DNA of 34,819 nucleotides from Pseudonocardia terrae (lineage in GTDB: Bacteria; Actinomycetota; Actinomycetes; Mycobacteriales; Pseudonocardiaceae), in NCBI RefSeq assembly GCF_021343995.1, contig NZ_JAJTTE010000066.1:1-34819 (forward strand), read 5' to 3'. Below the pieces are notes generated by a model. That model ran no database searches, had not been told where the DNA came from, and worked only from the letters and a program-made list of their open reading frames with translations. Made by a program: the position numbers and the translations under genes. This document shows positions 23,843-31,525 of this stretch, one piece after another; positions within the stretch are counted from its first letter, which is position 1; each line of letters starts with the position of its first letter.

Positions 23843-24286
23843 TCAGGCCGGGATCGAGTCGAAGCGGCCTTTGAGAGCTGCGCGCAACTCCTGGGTGGGT
23901 GTCCCGGCTGCGAGGCCACCTCCGAGCTCGGCGAAGAAGCCTTCCAGGCCGGCGGGCGTGACGAGGATCAGCGCGCGGGCGTCGGCGCTCGCGGTGAAGC
24001 CGTGGCGGGTACCGCGGGGGACGTACACCCAGCTGCCGGGCGCCACCTCGACCTCCTCCGCGCCGATGGTGAAGGTGAACAGGCCCTCGAGCACCTGGAT
24101 GCACTCCTCGCGCTCGCGGTGGATGTGCGGAGGCGGGCAGGCGACGTTACCGCGAAAGTCGATCAGCTCGAAGGCGCCGCCGGTCTGGGCGCCGCTCAGC
24201 GCCACGCGTCCGATCAGGGGGAGCTCCCGGCCCTCCTCCGGACCCACGACAAGGGCCTGCGTGGGCCGCATCTGCTGCTCGGTCAT
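23843..24286 (-). CDS. cupin domain protein
   Basis: A 147-residue single-cupin protein. Cupin motif 1 reads PPPHIHREREECIQVLEG (His, His, Glu metal ligands) at residues 52-69, and motif 2 reads APGSWVYVPRGTRHGFTA (closing His) at residues 81-98, so the metal site appears complete. The C-terminal helix GLEGFFAELGGGL is typical of quercetin-dioxygenase-like cupins of actinobacteria. The start at 24286 has GGAAAGGACTCCG upstream. It is transcribed away from the TetR gene across a shared palindrome, so it is most likely the TetR protein's target. Substrate not known. Confidence 0.88.
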   Translation of the reverse strand: MTEQQMRPTQALVVGPEEGRELPLIGRVALSGAQTGGAFELIDFRGNVACPPPHIHREREECIQVLEGLFTFTIGAEEVEVAPGSWVYVPRGTRHGFTASADARALILVTPAGLEGFFAELGGGLAAGTPTQELRAALKGRFDSIPA

Positions 24287-24335
24287 CGGAGTCCTTTCCG
24301 GATGGGTGGTGACACCGAACTGCTATCCTGTCGTT

Positions 24336-24356
24336 TGAGTGCCATCGTGGCACTCA
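24336..24356. promoter_or_regulatory. perfect palindromic operator between cupin and TetR genes
   Basis: Two perfect 9-base arms, TGAGTGCCA and TGGCACTCA, flank a 3-base centre TCG. The site lies 50 bases before the cupin start and 38 bases before the TetR start. Size, symmetry and position fit a TetR-family operator that controls both genes. No other palindrome of this quality is in the gap. The identity of the binding protein is inferred from adjacency. Confidence 0.7.
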
Positions 24357-24394
24357 TGTGACACTAACGCGAAGAGGGAACGAGGTCAACGGCG

Positions 24395-24991
24395 ATGGGT
24401 CGGGACAGCCAGAAACGCCGGACGCGCAAGGCGCTCGTCGAGGCGGCGGGCCGACTGATCGCCGAGGGGCGGCGCCCGTCGGTCGCTGAGGTCGCCGACG
24501 CCGCCGAGATTTCCCGGCGCACGGCCTATCGGTACTTTCCCAGCGCGGAGCAGCTGTCTGTCGAGGCCGCTCTGGAGACGACCCGGCAGAACATGGAACT
24601 GTCGATCGAGGCAGGCCCGGTCGACGAGCCGGTGGCCGACCGGGTCGCCCGCCTCGTCGACGCTCTCTCGCGAATGACCCTGGAGAATGAGGCGCTGTTG
24701 CGCCAGATGATTCGCTTCACCATCGACCGCGACCCGATCGAGCCGGGGGTCCCACCGCGACCGAGCCGGCGGCTGGAGTACGTCGAACGCGCGCTGACCC
24801 CGCTGCAGGGGACACTCGACCAGGACGAGCTCGACCGGTTGACCCACGCCCTCGCCGTCGTCATCGGCATCGAGTCGACGATCGTCCTGCGCGACATCTG
24901 CGGCCTCGACTCCGCAGAGATCCTCCGCGTCCAGCAATGGGCAGCCGGGACGCTGGTCGCGGCGGTGGGCAGCAGCGCACCGCCGGACTGA
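24395..24991 (+). CDS. TetR family transcriptional regulator
   Basis: A 198-residue TetR-type repressor. The N-terminal domain has RKALVEAAGRLIAEG, then PSVAEVADAAEISRRTAYRYFPSAEQL, the standard helix-turn-helix with the YRYF signature, at residues 10-55. The rest is helical ligand-binding domain with DRVARLVDALSRM and a C-terminal HALAVVIGIESTIVLRDICGL segment, as in many actinobacterial members. ATG 24395 is preceded by GAACGAGG at a somewhat long distance. The neighbouring divergent cupin gene and the palindrome between them make a simple auto-regulated pair. The ligand is unknown. Confidence 0.92.
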   Translation: MGRDSQKRRTRKALVEAAGRLIAEGRRPSVAEVADAAEISRRTAYRYFPSAEQLSVEAALETTRQNMELSIEAGPVDEPVADRVARLVDALSRMTLENEALLRQMIRFTIDRDPIEPGVPPRPSRRLEYVERALTPLQGTLDQDELDRLTHALAVVIGIESTIVLRDICGLDSAEILRVQQWAAGTLVAAVGSSAPPD

Positions 24992-25099
24992 CCCACAGCG
25001 CGCGAGGGCGTACCCGACGCGATCCGCCCGTCCTAGCTCGGCTAGGTGTAGCGACCCACCACGTTGTCGAGGTCGGCACGGCGTGGCGGCTTGATCGAG

Positions 25100-25397
25100 G
25101 GGAAGGGCCTCCGGGCGGAGTGGGTGTCAAGGCTGGGCGGGTCGGAAGACCGCCCCTCGCGCCCGCGCACCAGCCCCACCCGCACCGCGGCCGCCGTGGA
25201 GGAGCAGATCCTCGAGCTACGCGCCACCACCCGCCGCGGTCCGGTGTTCCTGGCCGGCCAGCTCGGGCTGGTCGCCTCGACCGTCGGGCGGGTGCTGCGC
25301 CGCCACAACGTGGCGCCGTTGACCACCGACCCGATCACCAGCGAGCCGGTGCGGCGGCGCCACTCCGGGATCCGCTACGAACGCCGCGCCCCGCCGG
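25100..25397 (+). mobile_element. IS481 family transposase remnant
   Basis: Roughly 100 codons in one frame match the N-terminal HTH region of IS481-type transposases: SRPRTSPTRTAAAVEEQILEL, then RRGPVFLAGQLGLVASTVGRVL, then DPITSEPVRRRHSGIRYERRAP, the linker that normally leads into the DDE core. The DDE domain is missing and the sequence after about 25397 is unrelated. The initiation part is also absent. No terminal inverted repeats or target duplications could be recognised. It is a dead fragment. The 216 bases that follow, up to the SDR gene, hold no gene that I can identify. Confidence 0.7.
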
Positions 25398-25613
25398 CCT
25401 GCTGCACAGCCGCTGCCGCACCTCGCCGGCAACAGGATCCGGATCGTCGAGCACAGTGCGCCGTCGCCCGCCGCGGTCGGGATCTGCTTGTACGGACTAG
25501 ACCTGCCGCCGCCCGCCCGCCGGAACCCACTGACAAGGCTGGTGTACCCCTGGTCCTCGATCCCGATGTCGTCTTGCCGCCTCAGTTCGGCCGCGCCGAC
25601 GCACCGCTGCCGG

Positions 25614-26510
25614 TCAGGTGATGGGTGAGCCTCCGGTGACCCCCAGGACCTCCGAGGTCATGTAGCTCGACTCCTGGGAGGCGAGGAACACGTAGAACGG
25701 GGCCAGCTCGGCGGGCTGCGCGGCCCGGCCCATGGGCGCCTGCGCGCCGAACGAGTCGAGCTTCTTCTCGTCCATCGTGGCCGGGATCAGCGGCGTCCAG
25801 ACCGGCCCCGGCGCCACGGCGTTGGCCCGGATCCCGCGGTCGGTGAGGTTGTGCCCCAGGCCCTTGACGAAGTTCACGATCGCCGCCTTCGAGGTGGCGT
25901 AGTCGAGCAGGTGCGGGGAGGGCTGGAAGGCCTGCACCGACGTCGTCGCGATCACCGAGGACCCGGGGGCCATGTGCGGCACGGCAGCCTTGGTGAGCCA
26001 GAACAACGCGTAGACGTTGGTCTTCATCACCCGGTCGAACTGCTCGGTGGTGATGTCGTCGATGCCGCCGTCCTGCGACATCTGATAGGCGGCGTTGCTC
26101 ACCAGCACGTCGATCCCGCCGAGCTCGGCCACCGCCCGTTCCACGACCTCCCGGCAGTTCTGCTCCTCGCGCAGGTCGGTCGCCATCGTGACCACCGTGC
26201 GGCCCGCCTCGCGCACCCAGCGGGCGGTCTCCTCGGCGTCGTCCTTCTCCTCCTCGAGGTAGGTGAGCAGCACGTCGGCGCCCTCGCGCGCGAACGCGAT
26301 GGCGACGGCGCGCCCGATCCCGGAGTCGCCGCCGGTGATCACCGCCTTCTTCCCCTCGAGACGTCCGGTCCCGCGGTAGGTCTCCTCGCCGTGGTCGGGC
26401 CGCACGTCCATGTCGGCCGTGCGCCCCGGCCAGTCGATGGTCCGATCGCCGCTGCCCGGAGCGGCGTGCTGCTCGGTCGGGTCCTGCTGGGTGAACTGGT
26501 CCTTGCCCAT
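25614..26510 (-). CDS. SDR family oxidoreductase (stress-type, GSP39-like)
   Basis: A 298-residue short-chain dehydrogenase with the N-terminal extension typical of the general-stress-protein-39 subgroup (about 50 polar residues with PDHGEETYRGTGRL). The cofactor motif TGGDSGIGRA spans residues 59-68, VLVSNAAYQ stands in place of NNAG, and the active site has Ser in ATTSVQAF and YATSK for Tyr and Lys. The C-terminus ends SSYMTSEVLGVTGGSPIT, usual for the family. ATG 26510 follows GGAGGCGCGA; the frame stays open upstream, but that part has no homology. Substrate unknown. It is a single gene downstream of, but 241 bases away from, the MmyB regulator, in the same direction. Confidence 0.9.
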   Translation of the reverse strand: MGKDQFTQQDPTEQHAAPGSGDRTIDWPGRTADMDVRPDHGEETYRGTGRLEGKKAVITGGDSGIGRAVAIAFAREGADVLLTYLEEEKDDAEETARWVREAGRTVVTMATDLREEQNCREVVERAVAELGGIDVLVSNAAYQMSQDGGIDDITTEQFDRVMKTNVYALFWLTKAAVPHMAPGSSVIATTSVQAFQPSPHLLDYATSKAAIVNFVKGLGHNLTDRGIRANAVAPGPVWTPLIPATMDEKKLDSFGAQAPMGRAAQPAELAPFYVFLASQESSYMTSEVLGVTGGSPIT

Positions 26511-26751
26511 TCGCGCCTCCCGCGGCATGTCGGTTCGGCGGGGGCGTTCCCCTCTCCCGCACGGCCAATCGCCCGGACGCTCACCCGCGGGCTGGGACCC
26601 CTGCGTCGGGTCGAGGCCGGTGTCCGGACCCGGGCCTGGCATCCGCCCCCGTGACCGCGCAGGAGACGTCCCGGTACACACGTCCCGCCGCCCAGCGGCG
26701 GCACAACGCCGTCGACGGGTTCGGCATTGCTCCGGCGAGCTGCGGGTCGGG

Positions 26752-27663
26752 CTACCGGTCCTTGTTCGCCGCGGTGTGATCAGGCAGGTCCGCTGCCTCG
26801 GCGTCGTCCTCGGTGGCGATGGTGGCGGCCCAGCTGGCGAGCAGCCGCAGCGCGTCCTCGGAGGGGGAGCCGGGTTCGGCGGTGTAGGCGGTCAGGGTGA
26901 GCCCGGGGTCGGCGGGCAGCGCCATGCCCTCGTAGGTGAGCTCGAGGCGGCCGACCACGGGGTGGTGGAACTTCTTGGTGCCGGTGTTGTGCAGGCGCAC
27001 GTCGTGGCCGGCCCACAGGGTGCGGAACTCGGGGCTGCGGGTGGCGAGCTCGCCGACGAGGTCGGTCAGGTCGCGGTCGTGGGGGTCGCGGCCGGCCTCG
27101 GTGTGCAGCAGGGCGACGGAGGTGTGGGCGGCGTCGTCCCAGTCGGGGTAGAAGTCGCGCGCACGCGGGTCGAGGAAGTTGAATCGGGCCAGGTTCGCCG
27201 GACGGGCCGGGGCGTCGAACACGGGTGAGTAGAGCGCGCGGCCGAGAGCATTGATCGCCAGCAGGTCCAGGCGACCGTTGCGGACGAACGCCGCCGTGGT
27301 GGTCATCGAGTCCACGATGCGGGCGACGCTGGGGCGCAGCTGCGCCTTGCCACGGCGTCGCTGCTGTCCGGGACGGGCGGGTCTGGCCGCGCGGGCGAGA
27401 TCGAACAGGTGGGCGCGCTCGGCCTCGTCGAGCTGCAGGGCGCGGGCGACGGCGTCGAGGACGTCGTCGGAGACGCCGCTGATGTGGCCCTTCTCCAGGC
27501 GGACGTACCAGTCGGTGCTGACCCCGGCCAGCACGGCGACCTCTTCGCGGCGCAGCCCCGGGACGCGGCGCGTGCCGCCGCCGGCGGGCAGCCCGACCTG
27601 TTCGGGGGTGACCTTGGCCCGCCTGCTGACCAGGAACTCGCGAATCTCGGCCCGGTTGTCCAC
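26752..27663 (-). CDS. MmyB-like HTH transcriptional regulator
   Basis: A 303-residue regulator of the MmyB type. Residues 4-75 hold an XRE-like helix-turn-helix with EIREFLVSRRAKVTPEQVGLP, RRVPGLRREEVAVLAGVSTDWYVRLEKG and VLDAVARALQLDEAERAHLFDLA. The rest is the MmyB ligand-binding PAS-like domain, with DLLAINALGRALY, NFLDPRARDFYPDWDDAA, DLTDLVGELATRSPEFRTLWAGHDV and HPVVGRLELTYEGM. The domain is reported to bind fatty-acid-like ligands in other members. GTG 27663 (DNRAEIREF) is the start used by this family. The gene is divergent from the MFS efflux operon, with 192 bases between, and it probably controls that operon. Confidence 0.9.
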   Translation of the reverse strand: MDNRAEIREFLVSRRAKVTPEQVGLPAGGGTRRVPGLRREEVAVLAGVSTDWYVRLEKGHISGVSDDVLDAVARALQLDEAERAHLFDLARAARPARPGQQRRRGKAQLRPSVARIVDSMTTTAAFVRNGRLDLLAINALGRALYSPVFDAPARPANLARFNFLDPRARDFYPDWDDAAHTSVALLHTEAGRDPHDRDLTDLVGELATRSPEFRTLWAGHDVRLHNTGTKKFHHPVVGRLELTYEGMALPADPGLTLTAYTAEPGSPSEDALRLLASWAATIATEDDAEAADLPDHTAANKDR

Positions 27664-27781
27664 GGACTCGACGCTACGGCGCGCCGCGCGGGGAAGGGGG
27701 GTGGAGCTTGTTCCCCCTGTAGGTCCGCCCTCCCACACCCGCCTGCACGAGCGTTGCCTCGGTGAGGCCCGAGCTGAACCG

Positions 27782-27802
27782 CGACATCGCCGACCGATGT
27801 CG
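27782..27802. promoter_or_regulatory. perfect 8-bp inverted repeat before the MFS operon
   Basis: The arms CGACATCG (27782-27789) and CGATGTCG (27795-27802) are exact inverses separated by five bases. The site lies 54 bases before the MFS start in the divergent gap to the MmyB-type regulator. A second partial copy of the sequence CGACCGAT, found overlapping the right arm at 27791, recurs at 27810. The geometry suits a dimeric HTH protein, with the MmyB regulator as the natural candidate. Confidence 0.5.
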
Positions 27803-27855
27803 TCGAGAACGACCGATCTCGGGACCGACCCGGAAGTCAGGAGCGCCCCACCGCC

Positions 27856-29295
27856 ATGCTCGTCCCCGACGGAAGCACCACGCCTCAGCGGCGCGCTGTG
27901 GAAGCAGACCCTGCCCACGCCGCGCTCGACGGCCGGCCGCGTCCGGCTGCGGCACTGGCTGCGGCGCTGCTGGGTTTCTTCGTGATCACCCTCGACGCGG
28001 TGATCGTGAACGTGGCGCTGCCCTCGATCCGCGCGGATCTGGGCGGTGGAGTCAGCGGGCTGCAATGGGTGGTCGACGGCTACACCCTGGTGTTCGCCGC
28101 GCTGCTGCTCTCGGCCGGATCGCTGAGCGACCGGATCGGCGCGGGCCGCGCCTTCGGTCTCGGTCTGGTGGTGTTCGTGCTGGCCTCGACGGCCTGCGGG
28201 CTGGCGCCGAGCCTGGGTGCGCTCGTCGTGTCGCGGCTGGTGCAGGGCTCGGCGGCGGCGGTGATGATGCCCTCGGCGATGGCGCTGCTGCGCGAGGCCT
28301 TCCCCGAGCCCGGGCCGCGGGCCCGGGCGTTGGCGATCTGGGCGATGGGCGGGGCCGTGGCCTCCTCGGCCGGCCCGGTGCTCGGCGGGCTACTCGACGC
28401 CGTGGACTGGCGGTTGATCTTCCTGGTCAACCTGCCGGCCGGGGCGGTCGCGCTGGTGCTACTCGCCCGCACCCCCCGCTCACCCCGGCGCCCGGCCGCC
28501 TTCGACCGGCTCGGTCAGCTCAGCGTCGTGCTGGCGATGGGCGGGCTGACCTACGGGGCTATCGAGGCGGGTGCGGTGGGGTTCGCAGCTCCGCAGGTGT
28601 CGGTCGCCTTCGCTGTCGCCGTCGCGGCTGCGGCGGTGTTCGTGGTCGTGCAGCGTCGGGGGGCGCATCCGATGGTGCCCGCCGAGCTGTTCCGGTCCCA
28701 CCCTGTCGTGCTCAGCGTGCTGATCGGGTTCGCGTTCATGATCGGCTACTACGGGTTGCCGTTCGTGTTCAGCCTCTACCTGCAGCAGGCCCGTGGCCTG
28801 TCGTCGCTGGCCACCGGGGTGGTGTTCCTGCCGATGATGCTCATCGGGCTGGTGCTGACCCCGTTCACCGCCCGGCTCGGCGAGCGCTTCGGTCGGCCCG
28901 TGCTCATCGGCACCGGCCTGGCGGCGATGGCGGCCGGATCGCTCGCGCTGGCCCTGATGCCGGCCACCGCCCCGCCCTGGGCGCTCGGACTGCTGCTGAT
29001 CCTCGTCGGGATCGGTGGTCCGCTGGTCATGCCCCCGACCATGGCGGTCCTGCTCGACCACACCCCACCCCACCGCGCCGGCACCGCCGGCGGAGTGTTC
29101 AACACCAGCCGCCAGCTCGGCGGGGCCCTGGCCGTCGCCGTGTTCGGGGGCCTGCTCGCCGACCCGGACACCCTCGTGGCCGGCGTCCGTACGAGCCTGC
29201 TGATCACCGCCGGGATCGCGGCCGTCACCGCCGCCGGGGCCCGGCTGCTCCGCTCGCGCCCCATCCCGTCGACTCCGGTGAAGGAGACCTCATGA
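27856..29295 (+). CDS. MFS efflux transporter, DHA2 (14-helix) family
   Basis: A 479-residue drug:proton antiporter-2 type transporter with 14 predicted helices. Helix 1 has FFVITLDAVIVNVALPSI, the DHA2 hallmark (LDxxIVNVALP), followed by LQWVVDGYTLVFAALLLSAGSLSDRIGAGR with motif A. Motif C-like GPVLGGLL follows helix 5, and HRAGTAGGVFNTSRQLGGALAVAVFG sits in the C-terminal half. It exports hydrophobic or cationic toxicants in exchange for protons. It is the first gene of the MmyB-linked operon. ATG 27856 has AGGAGCG eight bases upstream. Its TGA overlaps the next ATG (ATGA). Confidence 0.93.
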   Translation: MLVPDGSTTPQRRAVEADPAHAALDGRPRPAAALAAALLGFFVITLDAVIVNVALPSIRADLGGGVSGLQWVVDGYTLVFAALLLSAGSLSDRIGAGRAFGLGLVVFVLASTACGLAPSLGALVVSRLVQGSAAAVMMPSAMALLREAFPEPGPRARALAIWAMGGAVASSAGPVLGGLLDAVDWRLIFLVNLPAGAVALVLLARTPRSPRRPAAFDRLGQLSVVLAMGGLTYGAIEAGAVGFAAPQVSVAFAVAVAAAAVFVVVQRRGAHPMVPAELFRSHPVVLSVLIGFAFMIGYYGLPFVFSLYLQQARGLSSLATGVVFLPMMLIGLVLTPFTARLGERFGRPVLIGTGLAAMAAGSLALALMPATAPPWALGLLLILVGIGGPLVMPPTMAVLLDHTPPHRAGTAGGVFNTSRQLGGALAVAVFGGLLADPDTLVAGVRTSLLITAGIAAVTAAGARLLRSRPIPSTPVKETS

Positions 29296-29474
29296 GCTCC
29301 GCGCCGCCGGTGTGGAGCGCGACCGTCACCTTCGCCCCCGCCGACACCACCCCGGCGGTCGCCGTCGACCAGGCCTACCGGGCCAAGTACGGCCGCTACG
29401 CCGGCAGCTACCTCGAGCCCATGCTCACCGACCAGGCCGCCGCGGCGACCCTGCGGCTCGCGCCGCAGGACTGA
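29292..29474 (+). CDS. half-size DUF2255-like protein
   Basis: A 60-residue product: ATVTFAPADTTPAVAVDQAYRAKYGRYAGSY, then AAAATLRLAPQD. It resembles only the C-terminal half of DUF2255 proteins, which are about 120 residues and start with a beta-barrel FMN-like half that is absent here. Its ATG sits on the transporter's stop (ATGA), with AAGGAGA at the right distance, so the short form is actively translated and was probably shaped into the operon. It may be a truncation that happened to land on a good start, or a real mini-protein. Function unknown. Confidence 0.6.
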   Translation: MSSAPPVWSATVTFAPADTTPAVAVDQAYRAKYGRYAGSYLEPMLTDQAAAATLRLAPQD

Positions 29475-29504
29475 ACACGAACCCACCGGGAAGGAACGAG
29501 CACC

Positions 29505-29849
29505 ATGGCACACACAGCACAGGCGAGAGACCAGGGCGAGCCGTCCGGGGCGCAGAAGGCGTTCGGCGACTTCGCGCCGGAGCTGGTCCGCTTGACCGAC
29601 GACGTGCTGTTCGGGCAGGTCTGGCCGCGCCCCGAGCTCACGCCCAAGGAGCGCAGCCTGATCACCGTGGCCAGCCTGCTCACCAGCGGCAGCACCGAAC
29701 AGCTGGTCTTCCACCTCGGCCTCGCCCGCGACAACGGCGCCACCGAGACCGAACTGATCGAGGCCATCACCCACCTGGCCTTCTACGCCGGCTGGCCCAA
29801 GGCCATGTCCGCCATGGCCGTGGCCAAGCGAATCTTCCAGAACGACTGA
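29505..29849 (+). CDS. carboxymuconolactone decarboxylase family protein
   Basis: A 114-residue all-helical CMD-family protein: GDFAPELVRLTDDVLFGQVW, PELTPKERSLITVASLLTSG, EQLVFHLGLARDNGATETELIEAITHLAFYAGWPKAMSAM. The CxxC pair of AhpD-type peroxidatic members is not present, so it belongs with the gamma-carboxymuconolactone-decarboxylase-like group, with the conserved His of FHLGLA and the AFYAGWP motif. Normal length. ATG 29505 has GGAAGGAACG upstream. It lies between the DUF2255-like gene (30 bases) and the alcohol dehydrogenase (27 bases). The exact reaction is not known for this group; a role in aldehyde or peroxide handling is inferred from neighbours. Confidence 0.9.
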   Translation: MAHTAQARDQGEPSGAQKAFGDFAPELVRLTDDVLFGQVWPRPELTPKERSLITVASLLTSGSTEQLVFHLGLARDNGATETELIEAITHLAFYAGWPKAMSAMAVAKRIFQND

Positions 29850-29876
29850 TCCCCGAACTCGAGGAGAAGACACATC

Positions 29877-30899
29877 ATGCGAGGAGCAGTGCTCCACTCC
29901 CCCGGCGACGTCCGCGTCGAGGACCGCCCGGACCCGACGATCGAACAGCCCACCGACGCGATCATCCGCCTCGCCGCCACCTGCGTGTGCGGCTCGGACC
30001 TGTGGCCCTACCGCGGCATCGAGCCGGTCGACGGGCCCTCCCCCATGGGCCACGAGTACGTCGGCGTCGTCGAGGAGGTCGGCAGCGACGTCCGCACGAT
30101 CACGCCCGGGCAGTTCGTCGTCGGCTCGTTCTTCGCCTCCGACAACACCTGCGAGATCTGCCGGGCCGGCTACCAGACCTCCTGCATCCACCGCCAGCCC
30201 GGCGCCCCCACCGGCGCCCAGGCCCAGTACGCCCGCATCGCGCTGGCCGACGGGACGCTCGTCGCCACGCCCGGGCAGCCCGACGCCGACCTGGTCCCGG
30301 GCCTGCTGGCCGCGTCGGACGTGCTCGGCACCGGCTGGTTCGGCGCGGTGGCGGCCGAGGTCGGGCCGGGCAAGACCGTGGCCGTGGTCGGCGACGGCGC
30401 GGTCGGGCTGCTCGCCGTGCTCGCGGCCAGACAGCTCGGGGCCGAGCGCATCATCGCCATGAGCCGCCACGAGCCCCGGCAGAAGCTCGCGCGCGAGTTC
30501 GGCGCCACCGACATCGTCACCGAACGCGGCAACGACGGCGTGGCCCGGATCAAGGAGCTCACCGACGGGCTCGGCGCGCACTCGGTGATCGAGGCCGTCG
30601 GCACCCAGGAGTCGATGATGCAGGCCATCCGCTCCACCCGCCCCGGCGGTCACGTCGGATACGTCGGGGTTTCCCACGACGTCGCGCTGCCCGGCCAGGA
30701 GCTGTTCTTCTCCCACGTCCACCTGCACGGCGGCCCCGCCCCGGTGCGCCGCTTCCTGCCCGAGCTGATCGACCTCGTCTGCGGCCGCACCATCGACCCC
30801 GGCAAGGTCTTCGACCTCGAACTACCCCTCGAGGAGGCCGCCGAGGGCTACCGGGCCATGGACGAACGCCGGGCCGTCAAGACCCTGCTGCGACCCTGA
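29877..30899 (+). CDS. zinc-dependent alcohol dehydrogenase family protein
   Basis: A 340-residue MDR-superfamily dehydrogenase. Catalytic-zinc ligands appear as Cys in CVCGSDLW (about residue 38) and His-Glu in MGHEYVG (about residue 60). The structural-zinc loop shows three of the usual four cysteines, C-x2-C-x7-C in NTCEICRAGYQTSC. The cofactor motif VVGDGAVGLLAVLAA lies near residue 175 and SRHEPRQKLAREFGATDIV follows, where Ser-Arg-His suggests NADPH preference. ATG 29877 is preceded by CGAGGAGAAG. It oxidises an alcohol or reduces an aldehyde or ketone of unknown identity. Fourth gene of the MmyB-linked operon; 11 bases separate it from the cupin. Confidence 0.92.
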   Translation: MRGAVLHSPGDVRVEDRPDPTIEQPTDAIIRLAATCVCGSDLWPYRGIEPVDGPSPMGHEYVGVVEEVGSDVRTITPGQFVVGSFFASDNTCEICRAGYQTSCIHRQPGAPTGAQAQYARIALADGTLVATPGQPDADLVPGLLAASDVLGTGWFGAVAAEVGPGKTVAVVGDGAVGLLAVLAARQLGAERIIAMSRHEPRQKLAREFGATDIVTERGNDGVARIKELTDGLGAHSVIEAVGTQESMMQAIRSTRPGGHVGYVGVSHDVALPGQELFFSHVHLHGGPAPVRRFLPELIDLVCGRTIDPGKVFDLELPLEEAAEGYRAMDERRAVKTLLRP

Positions 30900-30910
30900 A
30901 GGAGCGCGAG

Positions 30911-31318
30911 ATGGAACTGAGAACCGTCAATCCGGCGGCCAAGGGGCCGGCTGAGAACTTCAGCGGCGACGTCTACGTCACCCCGATCTACAACGGCCGG
31001 GAACCGTCCCGCATGACGGTCGCCCTCGTCCGGTTCACCCCCGGCGCCCGCACCAACTGGCACCGCCACGCCGTCGGCCAGACCCTCCACGTCACCGAAG
31101 GCGTCGGCCTGGTCGGCACCCGCGACGGCCATGTCCTGCGCATCCACGCCGGGGAGACCGTCGTCTGCCCACCGGACGAGGAGCACTGGCACGGCGCTGC
31201 CGTCGACACCTTCATGAGCCACCTCGCCATGCTGGAGAACCTCCCCGGCGGGGAAGACCCCACCACGTGGCTCGAGCCACTCCCCGACGAGCAGTACAGG
31301 AAGGCCGACGAGCAGTAA
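30911..31318 (+). CDS. cupin domain protein, end of MmyB-linked operon
   Basis: A 135-residue single cupin. Motif 1 is RTNWHRHAVGQTLHVTEG (His, His and a Gln at the usual Glu-like position) at residues 50-67, and motif 2 is HAGETVVCPPDEEHWHGAA with the closing His at residues 78-96. The pair of His and Gln is common in this actinobacterial subgroup, often annotated as quercetin dioxygenase-like or RmlC-like. The tail has LEPLPDEQYRK. The ATG has GGAGCGCGAG directly upstream, 11 bases after the dehydrogenase stop. It is co-transcribed with the transporter, CMD protein and dehydrogenase, which together look like a detoxification unit for an alkyl-type or aromatic compound (inference). Confidence 0.88.
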   Translation: MELRTVNPAAKGPAENFSGDVYVTPIYNGREPSRMTVALVRFTPGARTNWHRHAVGQTLHVTEGVGLVGTRDGHVLRIHAGETVVCPPDEEHWHGAAVDTFMSHLAMLENLPGGEDPTTWLEPLPDEQYRKADEQ

Positions 31319-31328
31319 CCGGAGAGCG

Positions 31329-31353
31329 ACCCGCCCACGATGACGTGGCGGGT
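31329..31353 (+). terminator. hairpin after the cupin gene
   Basis: ACCCGCCCAC (31329-31338) pairs with GTGGCGGGT (31345-31353), nine pairs with one bulged C and a loop of six bases. It lies 11 bases after the cupin stop. No T-tract follows, so it would be a weak or actinobacterial-type terminator of the MmyB-linked operon. Confidence 0.4.
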
Positions 31354-31525
31354 GGCCGGAAGCCCGGATCCGGAGCAGGAGCGGCAGCCCAGCCCACCCC
31401 CGTTCGACCAGCTCCGCACGACGACGTGCGCAGAAGGGGACCACGCAGGCAGCGCACCGCTCCGTGTCACCTGGGCTGACGAGATCGAACATGTGATCGG
31501 ACCGGGTCGGCGTCCGGCTGCGGGG

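Noticed and set aside
25398..25613. Ordered-looking frame with NRIRIVEHSAPSPAAVGI after the IS481 stub
   Set aside because: It looks faintly like a flavin-binding monooxygenase strand, but no nucleotide-binding motif or start supports it and the stretch is too short to name.
28776..30728. An open minus-strand frame of about 650 codons under the MFS-CMD-ADH operon
   Set aside because: It is antisense to genes with strong motifs; its Gly/Asp/Val-rich product shows no fold.
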